From: Oscarella lobularis
Lineage: Eukaryota > Porifera > Homoscleromorpha > Homosclerophorida > Oscarellidae
Assembly (NCBI RefSeq): GCF_947507565.1
Contig: NC_089179.1
Coordinates: forward strand, 3,489,747 to 3,553,746
DNA length: 64,000 nucleotides
Reading direction: 5' to 3'
A model generated the notes under the pieces. The model was given only the letters and a program-made list of their open reading frames with translations. It was not told the DNA's origin and did no database searches. Made by a program: the position numbers and the translations under genes. Below are positions 36,021 through 48,129 of the stretch, piece by piece (position 1 is the first letter of the stretch; every line of letters begins with the position of its first letter).

Positions 36021-37437
36021 ATGGCATTCCTCCTCGTGACGGCCGTCTTGGCTCTCTTTTCTTCGCTTGCTTTCGGAGCAAATTTCACGAGAGGTAAGGC
36101 GAAAGGACTCTGAAACTGTCTCGGCTATGGAGACAATTCAAAGCAATGCTCATTTTCTCCAAGCTTCTAAGTAGAGGCACTGTAACAAATCGCAACTTCA
36201 ATTTATAATTTAATGTGCTCTTTGGTTTAACGACCGACCGTACGGATAGATCCTGACACTGAAGATGGCGACCGGCTGGTTCTGCCAATTCGGGTTCATC
36301 GGGGGGGGGCGGAAGCAGGCCCTGAGAGAGTGTACTAATTATGATAATTACTTTACCCCGCCTACGTAGTCGACTCAGGACTCTGTGGCCTAAAACTAAA
36401 ACTCGGCGCTTTATTATCAGTCAACAATCACGGTGTTCTTTTAGACTACAAAATTCTGAGAGACTCTCGGGCATATTACACAGATTTGGCAGTTTATGGA
36501 ACAGCAACGCAGAGCTCTACCTTGTCTCACACGTGCAAGCCCACCGCTTCAAAAGCGACGGACGGAAACAACGAAGGCGTCTTCCATCCGTGGTGCTCAG
36601 TCACTCACACGAACAACGATGCCTCAGCGTGGTGGGAAGTCGACTTGAAGGCCAATTCAGTCGTCTTTTCAGTCGTTGTTTTCAATCGCATCGACTGCTG
36701 CATGGACCGTCTCTCCAACTTCGACGTCATAGTGAAGGATCAATCCCACAAGGTCTTGAAAAGCTTTTACGAACGTGTGGGTGGCAGAGAGATGATGGCC
36801 TACTCAGTGCGTCCCTCACTGAAAGGAGCACGCTACGTTCGAGTTCAGCTTCGCGGAACAAACTATCTCAGTCTCGCTGAAGTAGACGTTTACGGTAAGA
36901 AGAGTCAGGACTCGGCATCACGTAGGTATTTTTTATAGGAGTAAATCAATTCGCTACGGAAAGAGACTTAGCCCGAAACAAACCTGCTACTCAAAGCTCG
37001 ACTGTAGCTCACGCCTGCTCCCCAACCGCTTCTAAGGCTGTCGACGGTAACACGGAAGGCGTCTTCTATCCGTGGTGCTCCGTCACGCACACGAACAACG
37101 ATGATCAAGCGTGGTGGCAGGTCGATCTCCAAGGCTCGCGTACTGTCCACTCAGTTCGCGTTTTTAATCGCGTCGACTGCTGCATGGAACGTCTCGCCAA
37201 TTTCAACGTCACGCTGCGAAACTCGGCCGGAGCGACGCTGGGGACGAAATATTTCGCTGGTGGCACGAATACAGAAATATATACATTCCAACAGATAGTA
37301 GTCCATGAGGTCAGATACGTTCGCGTTCACCTCCTCGGAAAGAACTATCTCAGTCTCGCTGAAGTACAAGTGATTGGTAATGACGGGATCATTAGGGGAA
37401 TAAATTCTTTTTCTATACTCATGTTTTAGGCGAGTGA
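36021..37437 (+). CDS. F-type lectin L3, secreted, two domains
   Basis: Exons 36021-36093 (type A leader), 36463-36894, 36939-37376 and 37430-37437 give 316 residues. Domain 1 is almost identical to that of L1, and the downstream spacer is also shared with L1, so L1 and L3 are products of a recent segmental duplication. Both domains keep HX26RXDX4R (VTHTNNDAS...RIDCCMDR, VTHTNNDDQ...RVDCCMER). The intron between the domain exons is only 44 bases. Expression probably starts from the TATAAAGG block about 70 bases before the ATG. Confidence 0.85.
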
Positions 37438-37509
37438 GCTTCCATCCGCTCAAATCAGCGAAATGACATTTTTTTGAATGGTTGATGCTCACTTGTCTGC
37501 ACGTCTTGC

Positions 37510-37740
37510 ATGTTCTGTCTTGTCGTCCTGCTGCTGCTGCTGTTGCTTAATGGAATATTTGCATTTGATCACGTGTGCACAGTATGGAATTCTTCGCTTG
37601 TGTACTGTACGCCCCGCGGGCGGAAAGGAGACCCCCTCGCAACGCAAAAACAAAAGCCATACCGTCAAAACGTTCCCTCTTCCACGTCGGGCGCCGCCTC
37701 GATCGCGCATAGACCTCTTGCGAGAGAGGATACAGTGTAG
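37510..37740 (+). CDS. Candidate small secreted peptide in L3 spacer
   Basis: A 76-residue frame starts with a strong signal-peptide-like leader (MFCLVVLLLLLLLNGIFAFD) and continues with HVCTVWN and a basic stretch KPYRQNVPSSTSGAASIAHR. Related but variably interrupted frames follow L1, L2, L4, L5, L7 and L8. The best rival is at 55147-55329, which ends RQYVSTSTSGAASIAHRPS. No known family is recognised. It could equally be lectin 3'UTR that happens to be open, since frames differ between copies. Confidence 0.3.
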   Translation: MFCLVVLLLLLLLNGIFAFDHVCTVWNSSLVYCTPRGRKGDPLATQKQKPYRQNVPSSTSGAASIAHRPLAREDTV

Positions 37741-37822
37741 AGAAGAAAGAGAACTACTGCTACGTCACGCGTTCACCAAAGCCCCGTACGCACTACGCAC
37801 ACCTATTTATTTCATTTTCTAT

Positions 37823-38007
37823 TTAGCGTCGCCCTTTTCAATTAAAGTATCTTCATCGACCTTTAATAAATCGAACGAGAATTAAAACGCGGTATTTTTT
37901 CGTCAGAAAAAGGGACTTACTTCTGGAAATTTCTCTAGAAGATAGTCTACAATATCTCCGCAAACGTCTCCTTGAATAACAATCTCATCTTCGCCAGTAA
38001 CAGACGA
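37823..38007 (-). pseudogene. DENR 3' fragment D2
   Basis: This contains the last DENR exon (VDEDTLIEKGDAK-stop) and a truncated SUI1 exon ([21 protein letters not shown]), then switches to NOVA-like intron 1 at CAGACGATCCGCGTGTATG. It has the same junction type as D1. Confidence 0.8.
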
Positions 38008-38345
38008 TCCGCGTGTATGTAGTGTTTCGGGGAGCGAGTCGCGTGTATTTCGGCGTCGAACGTTCGAGGGGGGCCCCTTCGCGTCCTTCTATGCATGCAG
38101 TAGGGTCGTACCGTCTGGACGCTTCCACATCGGGCCGCCTTGATTGTGCATAGGCCCTTTGCGAGACTGAGAAGGAGATTGCGGAGTCGCCATCGTCTTT
38201 TTGTCCCGTAAAATGCCCCGTACGCGAAATCCTTTCGATTCTCTCGCGATCGACAATGATCTTCGAAAGCTACCGTAGTCTGCGGTTCGAAGAGAAGAGC
38301 GTTCGTTGCGTCGTGTTTCCATCTTCCGCCATTTTCGATGTTGCG
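38005..38345 (-). pseudogene. NOVA-like exon 1 fragment K2
   Basis: The copied exon 1 is intact (MATPQSPSQSRKGPMHNQGG...KRPDG, donor GACG|GTACG). It is followed not by KH exons but by the DENR fragment D2 on the same strand. If transcribed, it would make a NOVA-leader/DENR-tail chimera, though the DENR exon lacks its natural acceptor. Confidence 0.7.
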
Positions 38346-38349
38346 TCAT

Positions 38350-39230
38350 AATTTCTAGTCTTGCCGCCGGTCAAACCTGTTTTCGAACCGGTTTAGAATT
38401 CGCACCTATTCGGTCAAACCAATGAGAGCACTGTACGTCACACCACGTGACACAGCGGACCAATGAGAGCGCTGGGTGAATGGGCGGGGCGCGCTCTTCA
38501 AAATAGCGACGAGCGCACCGATTTCCTTCAGTTGCGGCTGAGGGTGGGTGCGGCGTGGAGCAATCTGCGTCTCATCCTTGAGATGGACTGGCTCGGGAGA
38601 TTCGACAGAAGGCAAGTGAGGATAGTTGGAACTCAGCGTGGCCCACGGGTAATTCCGTGCCGGAGCCCCTAGGCAGGGCGATGGGGGGCTTATGCCTCGG
38701 TTTACGCACTGGGATTTAACGATCGCCAAAGTCTTATTGTTGCCAATAAGCACGGCTCACGTTAGGCACGAGTGAGCACGGCTTAGAGGGGGTGTTCAAC
38801 CATGGCCTGGTTGCCGGCACTTATCTCACCCGATGGCACGATTAGACGGAGGATGATCCGGCCCAGGAGCCTTCGATTCCTCCATTGCACTGTCTTCATT
38901 GTTGACTCCTACAAGCAGTGGTCAGCCTCTCTCCACTCCACAAGGCCCGGTTCTTCTCAGGAAGACATACCGAAGGCTTTGGTACCAGCGCACCGGGGTT
39001 TCGGTATTAGGGGCCGATTCTCATCCAGGTGGGTACTGATCGGAGTGGCCGAGGACCCGCAACTCGCCCGACATTTTTTGGAAGGGGGTCATCGCTTTGC
39101 GAAGACTTCCCTGGGCTACAACGCGTCCGAACCTCCTCGCGGTGTAGCCTGGGTAACGCGAATACGGACGCAACCAAAAGGTACGTATACGGATTGATCG
39201 ACAGTAGCTAATCTCTTTTTTCTTCTAGGG
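38350..39230. repeat. Conserved core element R2
   Basis: Third copy of the core. It differs from R0 by a handful of substitutions. R2 and R3 share several of these (for example ACAAGCAGTGG for ACAAACAGAAG), so R2 and R3 are closest relatives. Confidence 0.75.
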
Positions 39231-39792
39231 CAAAAAGTCGGACGATCGAAAGACGCGATGACGAAGCAAACGGGACGCATTGAAAATGAATCTAGCTAGG
39301 TAAACATTTTTTCTCGTTACAGTAGGCCGTACGTGACTCTGTAAGCACGTTTTCTTATTCGAATAAAATCGTTTTGCGTATGTATCGCTTCCACGTGACC
39401 GCGTAAAATTTCTTTGGGGATATGTAATTGATGGTCGCCGAAACGCCGTTGATTGTCGGCTCACCTTCGTTCCCGGCCGCTTGTCACTGCAGTGATTTGA
39501 GACGGCAGAAGGTCATCAAGCGGACATTTTATGCGTGCAAACTGAAGGCGGGAACTCATGCTCTTGGGCAGAAAACCGACAAACAAGGCGCCAAGCCGAT
39601 CGCTTCCATCATGAAAAACAAACGCGGATGAAGCCGGATCAGCGGCTGCATGGCCCGCGGCAATTTTGCAAGTGAATGTGTTTTTACAGCTTTAGCTTTA
39701 TTTATCTAACGCATACTATAGGGCCTAGCGAATACAGTAGGCTCGATCGTTCGCCACACGCCCAAAGAAAGCCAGACGAAGCGGATCACAGT
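39231..39792. other. Array spacer upstream of L4
   Basis: This shares blocks with 32400-32800, 46200-46600 and 52730-53240 (GATTGTCGGCTCACCTTCGT, GGCAGAAGGTCATCAAGCGG, AAACCGACAAACAAGGCG). It is the upstream region typical of type B leaders. No gene is seen. Confidence 0.45.
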
Positions 39793-39871
39793 ATGGCACT
39801 CCTCGTGACGGCCGTCTTGGTTGCTACTGCTCTCTTTTCCTCGCTCGCATTCGGAGCAAATATGACGAGAG
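39793..39871 (+). CDS. Extra type B leader exon before L4
   Basis: Intact signal-peptide exon (MALLVTAVLVATALFSSLAFGA, NMTR) with donor GAG|GTAATT in the usual phase. It precedes a second type B leader at 40565 and may serve as an alternative first exon for L4. Confidence 0.5.
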
Positions 39872-40564
39872 GTAATTAAGTGAGACTATAAAGGAGTTGA
39901 ACTGCATGTCGCGCGACTTACAAAACCGATTGCAAAGTCGTGTCCTTTGGACACCTTGCTATATAGGGAGGTATAGGGTGGGTTGAACGATTGGCGCTCC
40001 CCATGCCGCTCTCTGCCTGATCGCGATAACGTTATCCTAAATTAACGTCCGATCATCTCTTTCTAAGTAAACATTTTTCTCGTTAATATAGGCCGTATGT
40101 GACTTTGTGTGCACGTTTTTTGCTCGAATATAATGGTTTTGCGAATCGATGTATCACTTCGATATCCACGTGACCGCGCGTAAAATATCTTTGGGATATC
40201 TAATCGATTGTCCGTTCTCGCTTGTCACTGCAGTGATTTGAGACGAAGGTCCCACTCGCGTCGTCATGCAAGCGGACGTTTCACGCCGAAAACTGACAAA
40301 CAATCGTTTGCGGTACATAATAGTCGCGTGGGCCGTCAGCTGACCGTCAGCTGGCCTTCAGCTGGCCGTCAGCTGGCCGCTTCCGTAACAAACGCGGAGG
40401 GAAGCAACTGAAGCCGGATCAGGGCTGGCCCGCGCTTCTCAACCCCCACGATGTTTGCACGTGAACGTGTTTTGCATTTTATCTAAACGCGTCGTACAAA
40501 AGGGCCCAGCGAATAGGTTCGTTCGCCACACGCCCAAAGAAAGCCAAACGAAGCGGATCTCAGT

Positions 40565-42088
40565 ATGACACTCCTCGTGACGGCCGTCTTGGTTGCTACT
40601 GCTCTCTTTTCCTCGTTCGCATTCGGAGCAAATATGACGAGAGGTAAGTGAGACTATAAAGGAGTTGAACTGCATGTCGCGACTTACAAACCGATTGTCG
40701 TGTCCTTTGGACACCTTGGTATATAGTGAGGTATAGGGTGGGTTGAACGATTGGCGCTCTCCATGCCGCTCTCTAGCTGCCTGATCGCGATAAAGTTATC
40801 CTAAATTAACGTCCCCGCCTAGGCGAAAGGACTCTGAAACTGTCTCGGCTATTGAAAAAATTCAAAGCAATGCGCATTTTCTCCACGCTTCTAAGTAGAG
40901 GCACTTTCTATCTCCACACGTCTCAGGGGGGCTGAGAGAGTGTACTTATTATGATATGTAAATTACTTTACCCCGCCTAGTCGACTCAGGCCTCTGTAGG
41001 GTGACTATATAGGATATACTGCCCGCCGCAAACTAAAACTAAAACTAAAACTCGGCGCTTTATTATCAGTCAACAATCACGGTGTTCTTTTAGACTACAA
41101 AATTCTGAGACTCCGCGACCCATTACGCAAATTTGGCAGTCTATGGAACACCTACGCAGAGCTCTACCTATTCTCACTCGTGCAACCCCACCGCTTCAAA
41201 AGCGACGGACGGAAACACCGAAGGCGTCTTCTCTCCGTGGTGCTCGGTCACTTGGACCAACAACAATGAGCTATCGTGGTGGGAAGTCGACTTGAAAGCC
41301 AGTTCAACCATATATTCAGTCGTTGTTTTCAATCGCGTCGACTGCTGCATGGACCGTCTCACCAACTTCGACGTCATACTGAAGGATCAATCCAAAAAGG
41401 TCTTGAGAAGCATTCACGAAGTTAAGGGTGGCAGAGAGATCATGGCCTTCGCAATGCCTCCCATACTGACAGGAGTACGTTACGTTCGAATTCAGCTTCG
41501 CGACGAAAACTATCTCAGTCTCGCTGAAGTAGACGTTTACGGTAAGAAGAGTCAATTGAAGGACTCGGTATCACGTAGGTATTTTTTATAGGACAAAATA
41601 AACTCGTTACGGAAAGAAACTTAGCCCGATACCAACCTGCTACTCAAAGCTCGACGTACAGTCACTCGTGCTTTCCAACCGCTTCTGTAGCCGTCGATGG
41701 TAACACGGAAGGTTTCTTCTATCCGTGGTGCTCGGTCTCATTAACCAACAAGGACCGGGAAGCGTGGTGGCAGGTCGATCTCCAAGGCTCACATACTATC
41801 AACCGTGTTCACGTGTTCAATCGCGTCGACAAGTTCATGGAACGTCTCGCCAATTTCAACGTCACGCTGAAAAACGCGGACAAAACGACGCAGGCGACGA
41901 AACATTTCGCTGGTGGCGCGCAAACCCAAATATATACATTCGATCAAATAGTCAATGACGTCAGATACGTTCGCGTTCACTTCATCGGAAGCGGCTATCT
42001 GACTCTCGCTGAAGTTCAAGTGTTTGGTAAGGAAAAGGCCATTAGAGGAATAATTCCGTTTTTCTATATTGATGCTCTAGGCAAGTGA
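40565..42088 (+). CDS. F-type lectin L4, His-less two-domain form
   Basis: Exons 40565-40643 (leader MTLLVTAVLVATALFSSFAFGA), 41110-41541, 41592-42026 and 42081-42088 give 317 residues in phase. The motif histidine is replaced in both domains (VTWTNNNEL in domain 1, VSLTNKDRE in domain 2). Domain 2 also loses the vicinal Cys pair (RVDKFMERL), although RXDX4R remains. Classical fucose binding through the His is therefore doubtful, and altered ligand choice is inferred. The GAGA near the start of domain 1 is two bases shorter than in L1. The frame is kept only if the downstream acceptor (CTGAG|AC) is used. Otherwise this copy would be broken. Confidence 0.7.
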
Positions 42089-42790
42089 GCTACCATCCGC
42101 TTGAATCGGCGAAATGACATTTTCTGAATGTTTAATGTTTGCTTGTCTGCACGTCTTGGATGTTCGTCTTGCTGCTGTCGCTTAATGGAATATTTGCATT
42201 TGATCACGTGTGCACAGTACGCATTATAGTCCCCCCCTCATTATAAGAGATCAGCCAATAGGCGGATCTTATCATGGGATTCCTTTTAGTGGACGGCCGT
42301 CTTGGGTTCCTCTGCTCTCTTTCCCCCTCTTTTCCTCGCTTGCATTCGGAGCCAATTTCACGAGAGGCAAGTGAGACTCTAAAGGAGCATCAATTGAACT
42401 ACATGTCGCGCGATTGCAACGTCAAAGAAAGAATGTAAACGTGCCTTATTGGATATCTATATAATTAATTTAATTAACGTCGATCTGCTCGCGAAATGAC
42501 GTTACTGTGAACGTTCGATGATTGCGTTTGCACGTCTTGGATGTTCGCAATTGTTGTCTTGTTGCTTTTAAATGGAATTCTTCGCTTGTGCACGCCCGCG
42601 GGCGGAAAGGGGCCCCTCGCATCGCAAAAAGTAAAGCCGTACCGTCAAAACGTTCCCTCTTCTACGTCGGGCGCTGCCTCGATCGCGCATTGACCTCTTG
42701 CGAGAGAGGATAGAGAAGAAAGAGAACTCCTGCTACGTCACGCGTTTCACCAAAGCCCGTACAAACTACGTACACCTATTTATTTCATTT
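42089..42790. other. L4 3' spacer
   Basis: This contains a leader-like MFVLLLSLNGIFAFDHVCT frame (42163), a degenerate type C lectin leader at 42274 (frame broken by an extra G in CTTTTAGTGGACGG) with a leftover GAG|GCAAGTGAG donor region, and the KPYRQNVPSSTSGAASIAH block ending in TGA at about 42692. Confidence 0.4.
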
Positions 42791-42929
42791 TCTATTTAGC
42801 GTCGCCTTTTTCAATTATAGTATTTTCATCGATCTTTAATAATTCGAACGAGAATTAAAACGCGGTATTTTTTCGCCAGAAAAAGGACTTACTTCTGGAA
42901 ATTTCTCTAGAAGATAGTCTACAATATCG
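42791..42929 (-). pseudogene. DENR 3' fragment D3
   Basis: This holds the last DENR exon and the beginning of the SUI1 exon, cut at CTACAATATC. It is fused directly to the end of the core element (GACAGTAGCTAATCTC), so here the NOVA-like piece and most of the core are deleted. Confidence 0.7.
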
Positions 42930-43049
42930 ACAGTAGCTAATCTCTTTTTTCTTCTAAGGCAAAAAGTCGGACGATCGAAAGACGCGATGACGGGGACATA
43001 TTCCAGATAAATCTAGCTAGGTAAACATTTTTCTCGTTTAGGCTGTAGG

Positions 43050-43493
43050 TGCCTTGTATGCACTGGTTTTGCGAATCGATGTATCACTTCGATATCCACG
43101 TGACCGCGCGTAAAATATCTTTGGGATATCTAATCGATTGTCCGTTCTCGCTTGTCACTGAAGTGATTTGAGACGGCAGAAGGTCCCACTCGCGTCGTCA
43201 TGCAAGCGGACGTTTCACGCCGAAAACTGACAAACAATCGTTCGCGGTACATAATAGTCGCGTGGGCCGTCAGCTGGCCGTCAGCTGGCCGTCAGTTGGC
43301 CGCTTCCATAACAAACGCGGAGGGAAAGCAAATGAAGCCGGATCAGGGCTGGCCCGCGCTTCTCGATCAACGCCCACGATGTTTGCACGTGAACGTGTTT
43401 TGCATTTTATGTTTATTTATCTAAACTATAGGGCCCAGCGAATAGGTTCGTTCGCCACACGCCCAAAGAAAGCCAAACGAAGCGGATTTCAGT
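43050..43493. repeat. Left end of the L5/L7 segmental duplication
   Basis: This and the following sequence to about 44540 are nearly base-for-base the same as 49500-50985. The shared stretch covers the type B and type A leaders and the whole first intron. Only a few substitutions and a 3-bp indel were seen in the intron. Confidence 0.8.
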
Positions 43494-43572
43494 ATGACAC
43501 TCCTAGTGACGGCCGTCTTGGTTGCTACTGCTCTCTTTTCCGCGCCCGCATTCGGAGCAAATACGACGAGAA
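43494..43572 (+). pseudogene. Type B leader exon before L5 without splice donor
   Basis: It codes MTLLVTAVLVATALFSAPAFGANTTR, but the donor that should read GAGAG|GTAAGG is GAGAAATAAGG, so the GT is lost. It cannot splice at the usual place. The copy before L7 (49940) keeps GTAAGG. Confidence 0.65.
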
Positions 43573-43930
43573 ATAAGGCACAGGCAAAGGGACTAGTGAA
43601 CTGTCTTGTCGATTTGAGGCGGCAGATGGTCTCATTAGCGTCGTTTGATCAGTCTTTGCAAAGGAACGCGTTAAAAAGTAAACGCGGTGGGCAAATGAAG
43701 CCGGGTTAGTACGCCCGCGGGCGCTTTATGCAGAAGCGGCCTGCCAGCGACACGCGCTCCTCAACCACAATGTTTGCACGTGAGTGTTAGCAGCTTTAGC
43801 TTTATTTATCTAGTTCATCTAATAAACGCGGTAGACCAATGGTTGACAACGTACGAATTATAAAGGTCCAGCGGATAGGCTCGCTTGCCCCACACGCCCA
43901 TAGAAAGCCAGAGGAAGCGGATCTTATACT

Positions 43931-45529
43931 ATGGCATTCCTCCTCGTGACGGCCGTCTTGGCTCTCTTTTCTTCGCTTGCTTTCGGAGCAAATTTCACGA
44001 GAGGTAAGGCGAAAGGACTCTGAAACTGTCTCGGCTATTGAAACAATTCAAAGCAATGCGCATTTTCTCCAAGCTTCTAAGTAGAGGCACTGTAAACAAA
44101 TCGCAACTTCAATTTATAACGTGCTCTTTCGGCACCTGTTGAGCCATAGATGTAATATCTATGGTTGGGCGACCAGCTGGTTCTGCCAATTTGGGTTCAC
44201 TATCTTATCTCCACACTTCTCAGGGGGGCTGAGAGTGTGTACTAATTATGATATGTAATTACTTTACCCCGCCTAGGCCATTGTGTCAATTGGGACGTCT
44301 TTGTTTGTCTCCTCCTCAGACTAATTTAATATAGACTAACTCAATGAATTCAAGTGCGCTGATTGGGCCGCACTGTACAGTGCGGCGGTACAGACTGAGT
44401 GTGCGCAGGTGACCAGACCCTCTTCCTCCCAGAACGAAGACGTCACTATAGGATATACTGCCCGCCGTAAACTAAAACTAAAACTAAAACTCGGCGCTTT
44501 ATTATCAGTCAACAATCACGGTGTTCTTTTAGACTACAAAATTCTGAGAGACTCCGCGACCTATTACACAAATTTGGCAATCTATGGAACACCTACGCAG
44601 AGCTCTACCTATTATCACTCGTGCAACCCCACCGCTTCAAAAGCGATTGACGGAAACACCGAAGGCGTCTTCTCTCCGTGGTGCTCGGTCACTTTAACCA
44701 ACAACAATTTACGATCGTGGTGGGAAGTCGACTTGAAGGCCAATTCAATCGTATATTCAGTCGTTCTTTTCAATCGCGTCGACTGCTGCATGGACCGTCT
44801 CTCCAACTTCGACGTCATACTGAAGGATCAATCCCACAAGGTCTTGAGAAGCCTTCACGAATTTGACGGTGGCAGAGAGATCATAGCCTTCTCAATGTAT
44901 CCCATGCTGACAGAAGTACGTTACGTTCGAGTTCAGGTTCGCGAAAGAAAACATCTCAGTCTCGCTGAAGTATACGTTTACGGTAAGAAGAGTCAATTGA
45001 AGGACTCGGTATCACGTAGGTATTTTTTATAGGAAAAAATCAACTCGCTACGAAAAGAAACTTAGCCCAAAACCAACCTGCTTCTCAAAGCTCGACGTAC
45101 AGTATCTCGTGCTTACCAACCGCTTCTTTAGCCGTCGACGGTAACACGGAAGGTATCTTCTCTCCGTGGTGCTCGGTCGCATTAACCAACAAGGACCAGC
45201 AAGCGTGGTGGCAGGTCGATCTCCAAGACTCGCATACTGTCGACTTGGTTCGTGTTTTTAATCGCGTCGACAAATTGATAGAACGTCTCGCCAATTTCAA
45301 CGTCACGCTGAAAGACGCGAAAGGCAAAACGCTGGCGACGCAAAATTTCGTTGGTGGCCAGAAAACCCAAATATATACATTCGATCAAATAGTCAATAAC
45401 GTCAGATACGTTCGCGTTCACCTCATCGGAAACAGCAATCTGGGTATCGCTGAAGTTCAAGTGATTGGTAACGAAAAGACCATTAGAGGAATAATTTCGT
45501 TTTTCTATATTGATGCTCTAGGCGAGTGA
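43931..45529 (+). CDS. F-type lectin L5, His-less two-domain form
   Basis: Exons 43931-44003 (type A leader), 44551-44982, 45033-45467 and 45522-45529 give 315 residues. In place of the motif His both domains have Leu (VTLTNNNLR, VALTNKDQQ). Domain 1 keeps RVDCCMDRL, while domain 2 reads RVDKLIERL. Leader, promoter and first intron are nearly identical to those of L7, but the domain 1 exon differs at dozens of positions. The GCCGCACTGT/ACAGTGCGGC palindrome in intron 1 (about 44367-44386) is shared with L7. Confidence 0.8.
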
Positions 45530-46604
45530 GCTACCATCCGCTTGAATCGGCGAAATGACATTTCCTGAATGTTTAATGCTTGCTTGTCTGCACGTCTTGG
45601 ATGTTCGTCTTGCTGCTGTCGCTTAATGGAATATTTGCATTCGATCACGTGTGCACAGTACGCATTATACCCCCCTCCCGCAAGAGATCAGCCAATAGGC
45701 GGATCTTACCATGGGATTCCTACACTGACGGCCGTCTTGGGTTCCTCTGCTCTCTTTCCCCCTCTTTTCCTCGCTTGCATTCGGAGCCAATTTCGCGAGA
45801 GGCAAGTGAGACTCTAAAGGAGCATCAATTGAACTGCATGTCGCGCGACATTCGATGCAACGTCAAAAGAAAGAATGTAAACGTGCCCTATTGGATATTT
45901 CCATAATTAATTTAAATGACGTTACTGAACGTTTGATGATTGCGTTTGCACGTCTTGGACGTTCGCAATTGTTGTCTTCAAGTTGCTGCTGATGCTGTTG
46001 CTTTTAAATGGAATTCTTCGGAAAGGGGCCCCCTCGCATCGCAAAAAGTAAAGCCGTACCGTCAAAACGTTCCCTCTTCTACGTCGGGCGCTGCCTTGAT
46101 CGCGCATAGACCTCTTGCGAGAGAGGATAGAGAAGAAAGAGAACTCCTGTTACGTCACGCGTTTCACCAAAGCCCCGTACAAACTACGTACAGTACACCT
46201 ATTTATTCCACGTGATCGTGTAAAATTTCTTTGGGGATATGTAATCGAAACGCCGTTGATTGTCGGCTCACCTTCGTTCCTGCTTGTCACTGCAGTGATT
46301 TGAGACGGCAGAAGGTCATCAAGCGGACGTTTTATGCGTGCAAACTGAAGGCGGGAACTCATGCTCTTGGGCAGAAAACCGACAAACAAGGCGCCAGCCG
46401 ATCGCTTCCATCATGAAAAACAAACGCGGACGAAGCCGGATCAGCGGCTGCATGGCCCGCGCTTCTCAACCGCGATTTTGCATGTGAACGTGTTTTTACA
46501 GCTTTAGCTTTATTTATCTAACGCATACTATAAGGCCTAGCGAATACAGTAGGCTCGATCGTTCGCCACACGCACAAAGAAAGCCAGACGAAGCGGATCT
46601 CAGT
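45530..46604. other. L5-L6 spacer
   Basis: This holds a leader-like frame (MFVLLLSLNGIFAFDHVCT, about 45601), a type C leader at 45711 stopped at its sixth codon (MGFLH-stop), a second MFAIVVFKLLL-like frame at 45960 and a type B upstream region from about 46200. The DENR and core pieces are absent. Confidence 0.4.
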
Positions 46605-47872
46605 ATGGCACTCGTCGTGACGGCCGTCTTGGTTGCTACTGCTCTCTTTTCCTCGCTCGCATTCGGAGCAAAGACGAGAGGTAAGTGAGACGATAACGGA
46701 GTTGAACTGCATTTCGCGCGACTTACAAAACCAATTGCAACGTCGTGTCCTTTGGACACCTTGCCATATAGGGAGGTATATAGGGTGGGTTGAACGATTG
46801 GCGCTCTCCATGCCGCTTGATCTCTGCCTGATTGCGATAACGTTATCCTAAATTAACGTCCGAGGGCGCGGGGAGACATAAACCGGCGTCTCTAGAGTGA
46901 TTATAGCGACGGTCTTCTCTTTAATTCTAAAAGACTCGTCGATGAATTACGTCAATGTGGCGCGTTTGGGAAACGCTTGGCAGAGCTCTACCGACTCGGG
47001 CTCGTGCAACCCCACCGCTGACAAAGCGATAGACGGCAACACGGAAGGCGTCTTCTCTCCGTGGTGCTCCGTCACTCAAACGAAACGCGAGCCAAACGCG
47101 TGGTGGCAACTTCAATTGTCCGAAAGTTTCATCGTCCATGCAGTCATTCTTTTCAATCGCGTCGACTCTGGCATAGACCGTCTCTCCAACTTCGACGTCA
47201 TACTAAAGGATGAATCCAACAAGGTCGTGCAAAGCTTTCACGAGGTCAATGGTGGCATCGAAATCCTCGCCTACCCAATGAATTCCAACGCTGCCTATGT
47301 TCGCTACGTTCGAGTTCAACTTCGCGGAACAAACATTCTCAGTCTTGCCGAAGTGCACGTATACGGTAACGTCATACACTAGAGATGACGTCTAACTAGA
47401 GGAATGATTCTTAGGAGAAGCAGAAGACCACGAAAGAAACTTGGCTGCATTCAGACCCGCAACTCAAAGCTCCACGAAAAACGACCCGTGCCAACCGACC
47501 GCTTCCGTGGCGGTCGACGGTAACACGGAAGGCGTCTTCTCTCCGTGGTGCTCGGTCACTCACACGAATAACGAAGACCAAGCGTGGTGGGAGGTCGATC
47601 TCCAACACTCGACAGATGTCCACGAGGTTCACGTCTTCAATCGCGTCGACTGCTGCATGAAACGTCTCGCCAATTTCAACGTCACGCTGAAAGACTCGGA
47701 CGGAGATGTTCTGGCTACGGAAAATTTTCCGGGTGGCACGGATACCCAAGAATACACGTACGAAGTTGACGGGGTGTCGACAATAATATCTAACGTGAGA
47801 TACGTTCGCGTTCATCTTCTCGGACAGGGGATTCTGAGTCTCGCTGAAGTTCAAGTCTATGGTTGGTACTAA
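46605..47872 (+). CDS. F-type lectin L6, divergent hybrid
   Basis: Exons 46605-46680 (leader MALVVTAVLVATALFSSLAFGA, KTR), 46934-47365 and 47415-47872 give 321 residues. There is no 8-nt last exon: the frame simply ends GWY-stop. Domain 1 is the most divergent in the array. It has VTQTKREPN instead of the His and RVDSGIDRL instead of DCC, so the canonical site is lost. Domain 2 is canonical (VTHTNNEDQ...RVDCCMKRL) and ends with a longer loop (EVDGVSTIISNVRYVRV). Its first domain exon has only one acceptor (TTCTAAAAG|ACTCG), aligned with the downstream acceptor assumed for the other genes. This is probably an older member. Confidence 0.8.
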
Positions 47873-48129
47873 TATTCCGTGAGCTTTCATCTGCTCGCGA
47901 AATCGTGGATGTTTGACGTTTACTCGTTTGCATGCTTTTGATGTTCGCAATTGTTGTCTTGCTGTTGCTTTTATGTGAAATTCTTCGCTTGTGCACGCCG
48001 CGGGCGGAAAGGGGGCCCCTTCGCATCATACTATAGCTACACTATACGCGAAAAGTAAAGCCATACCGTCAAAGCACGGATCCGTGGTCAAAGCGTTTCC
48101 ACTTCTCCGTCAGGCGTGTATTGTATTCA
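47873..48129. other. L6 3' spacer
   Basis: This contains a diverged leader-like frame (MFAIVVLLLLLCEILRLCTP at 47941) and the CGCGGGCGGAAAGGGG block found in other spacers. No DENR fragment precedes the NOVA-like piece here. Confidence 0.35.
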
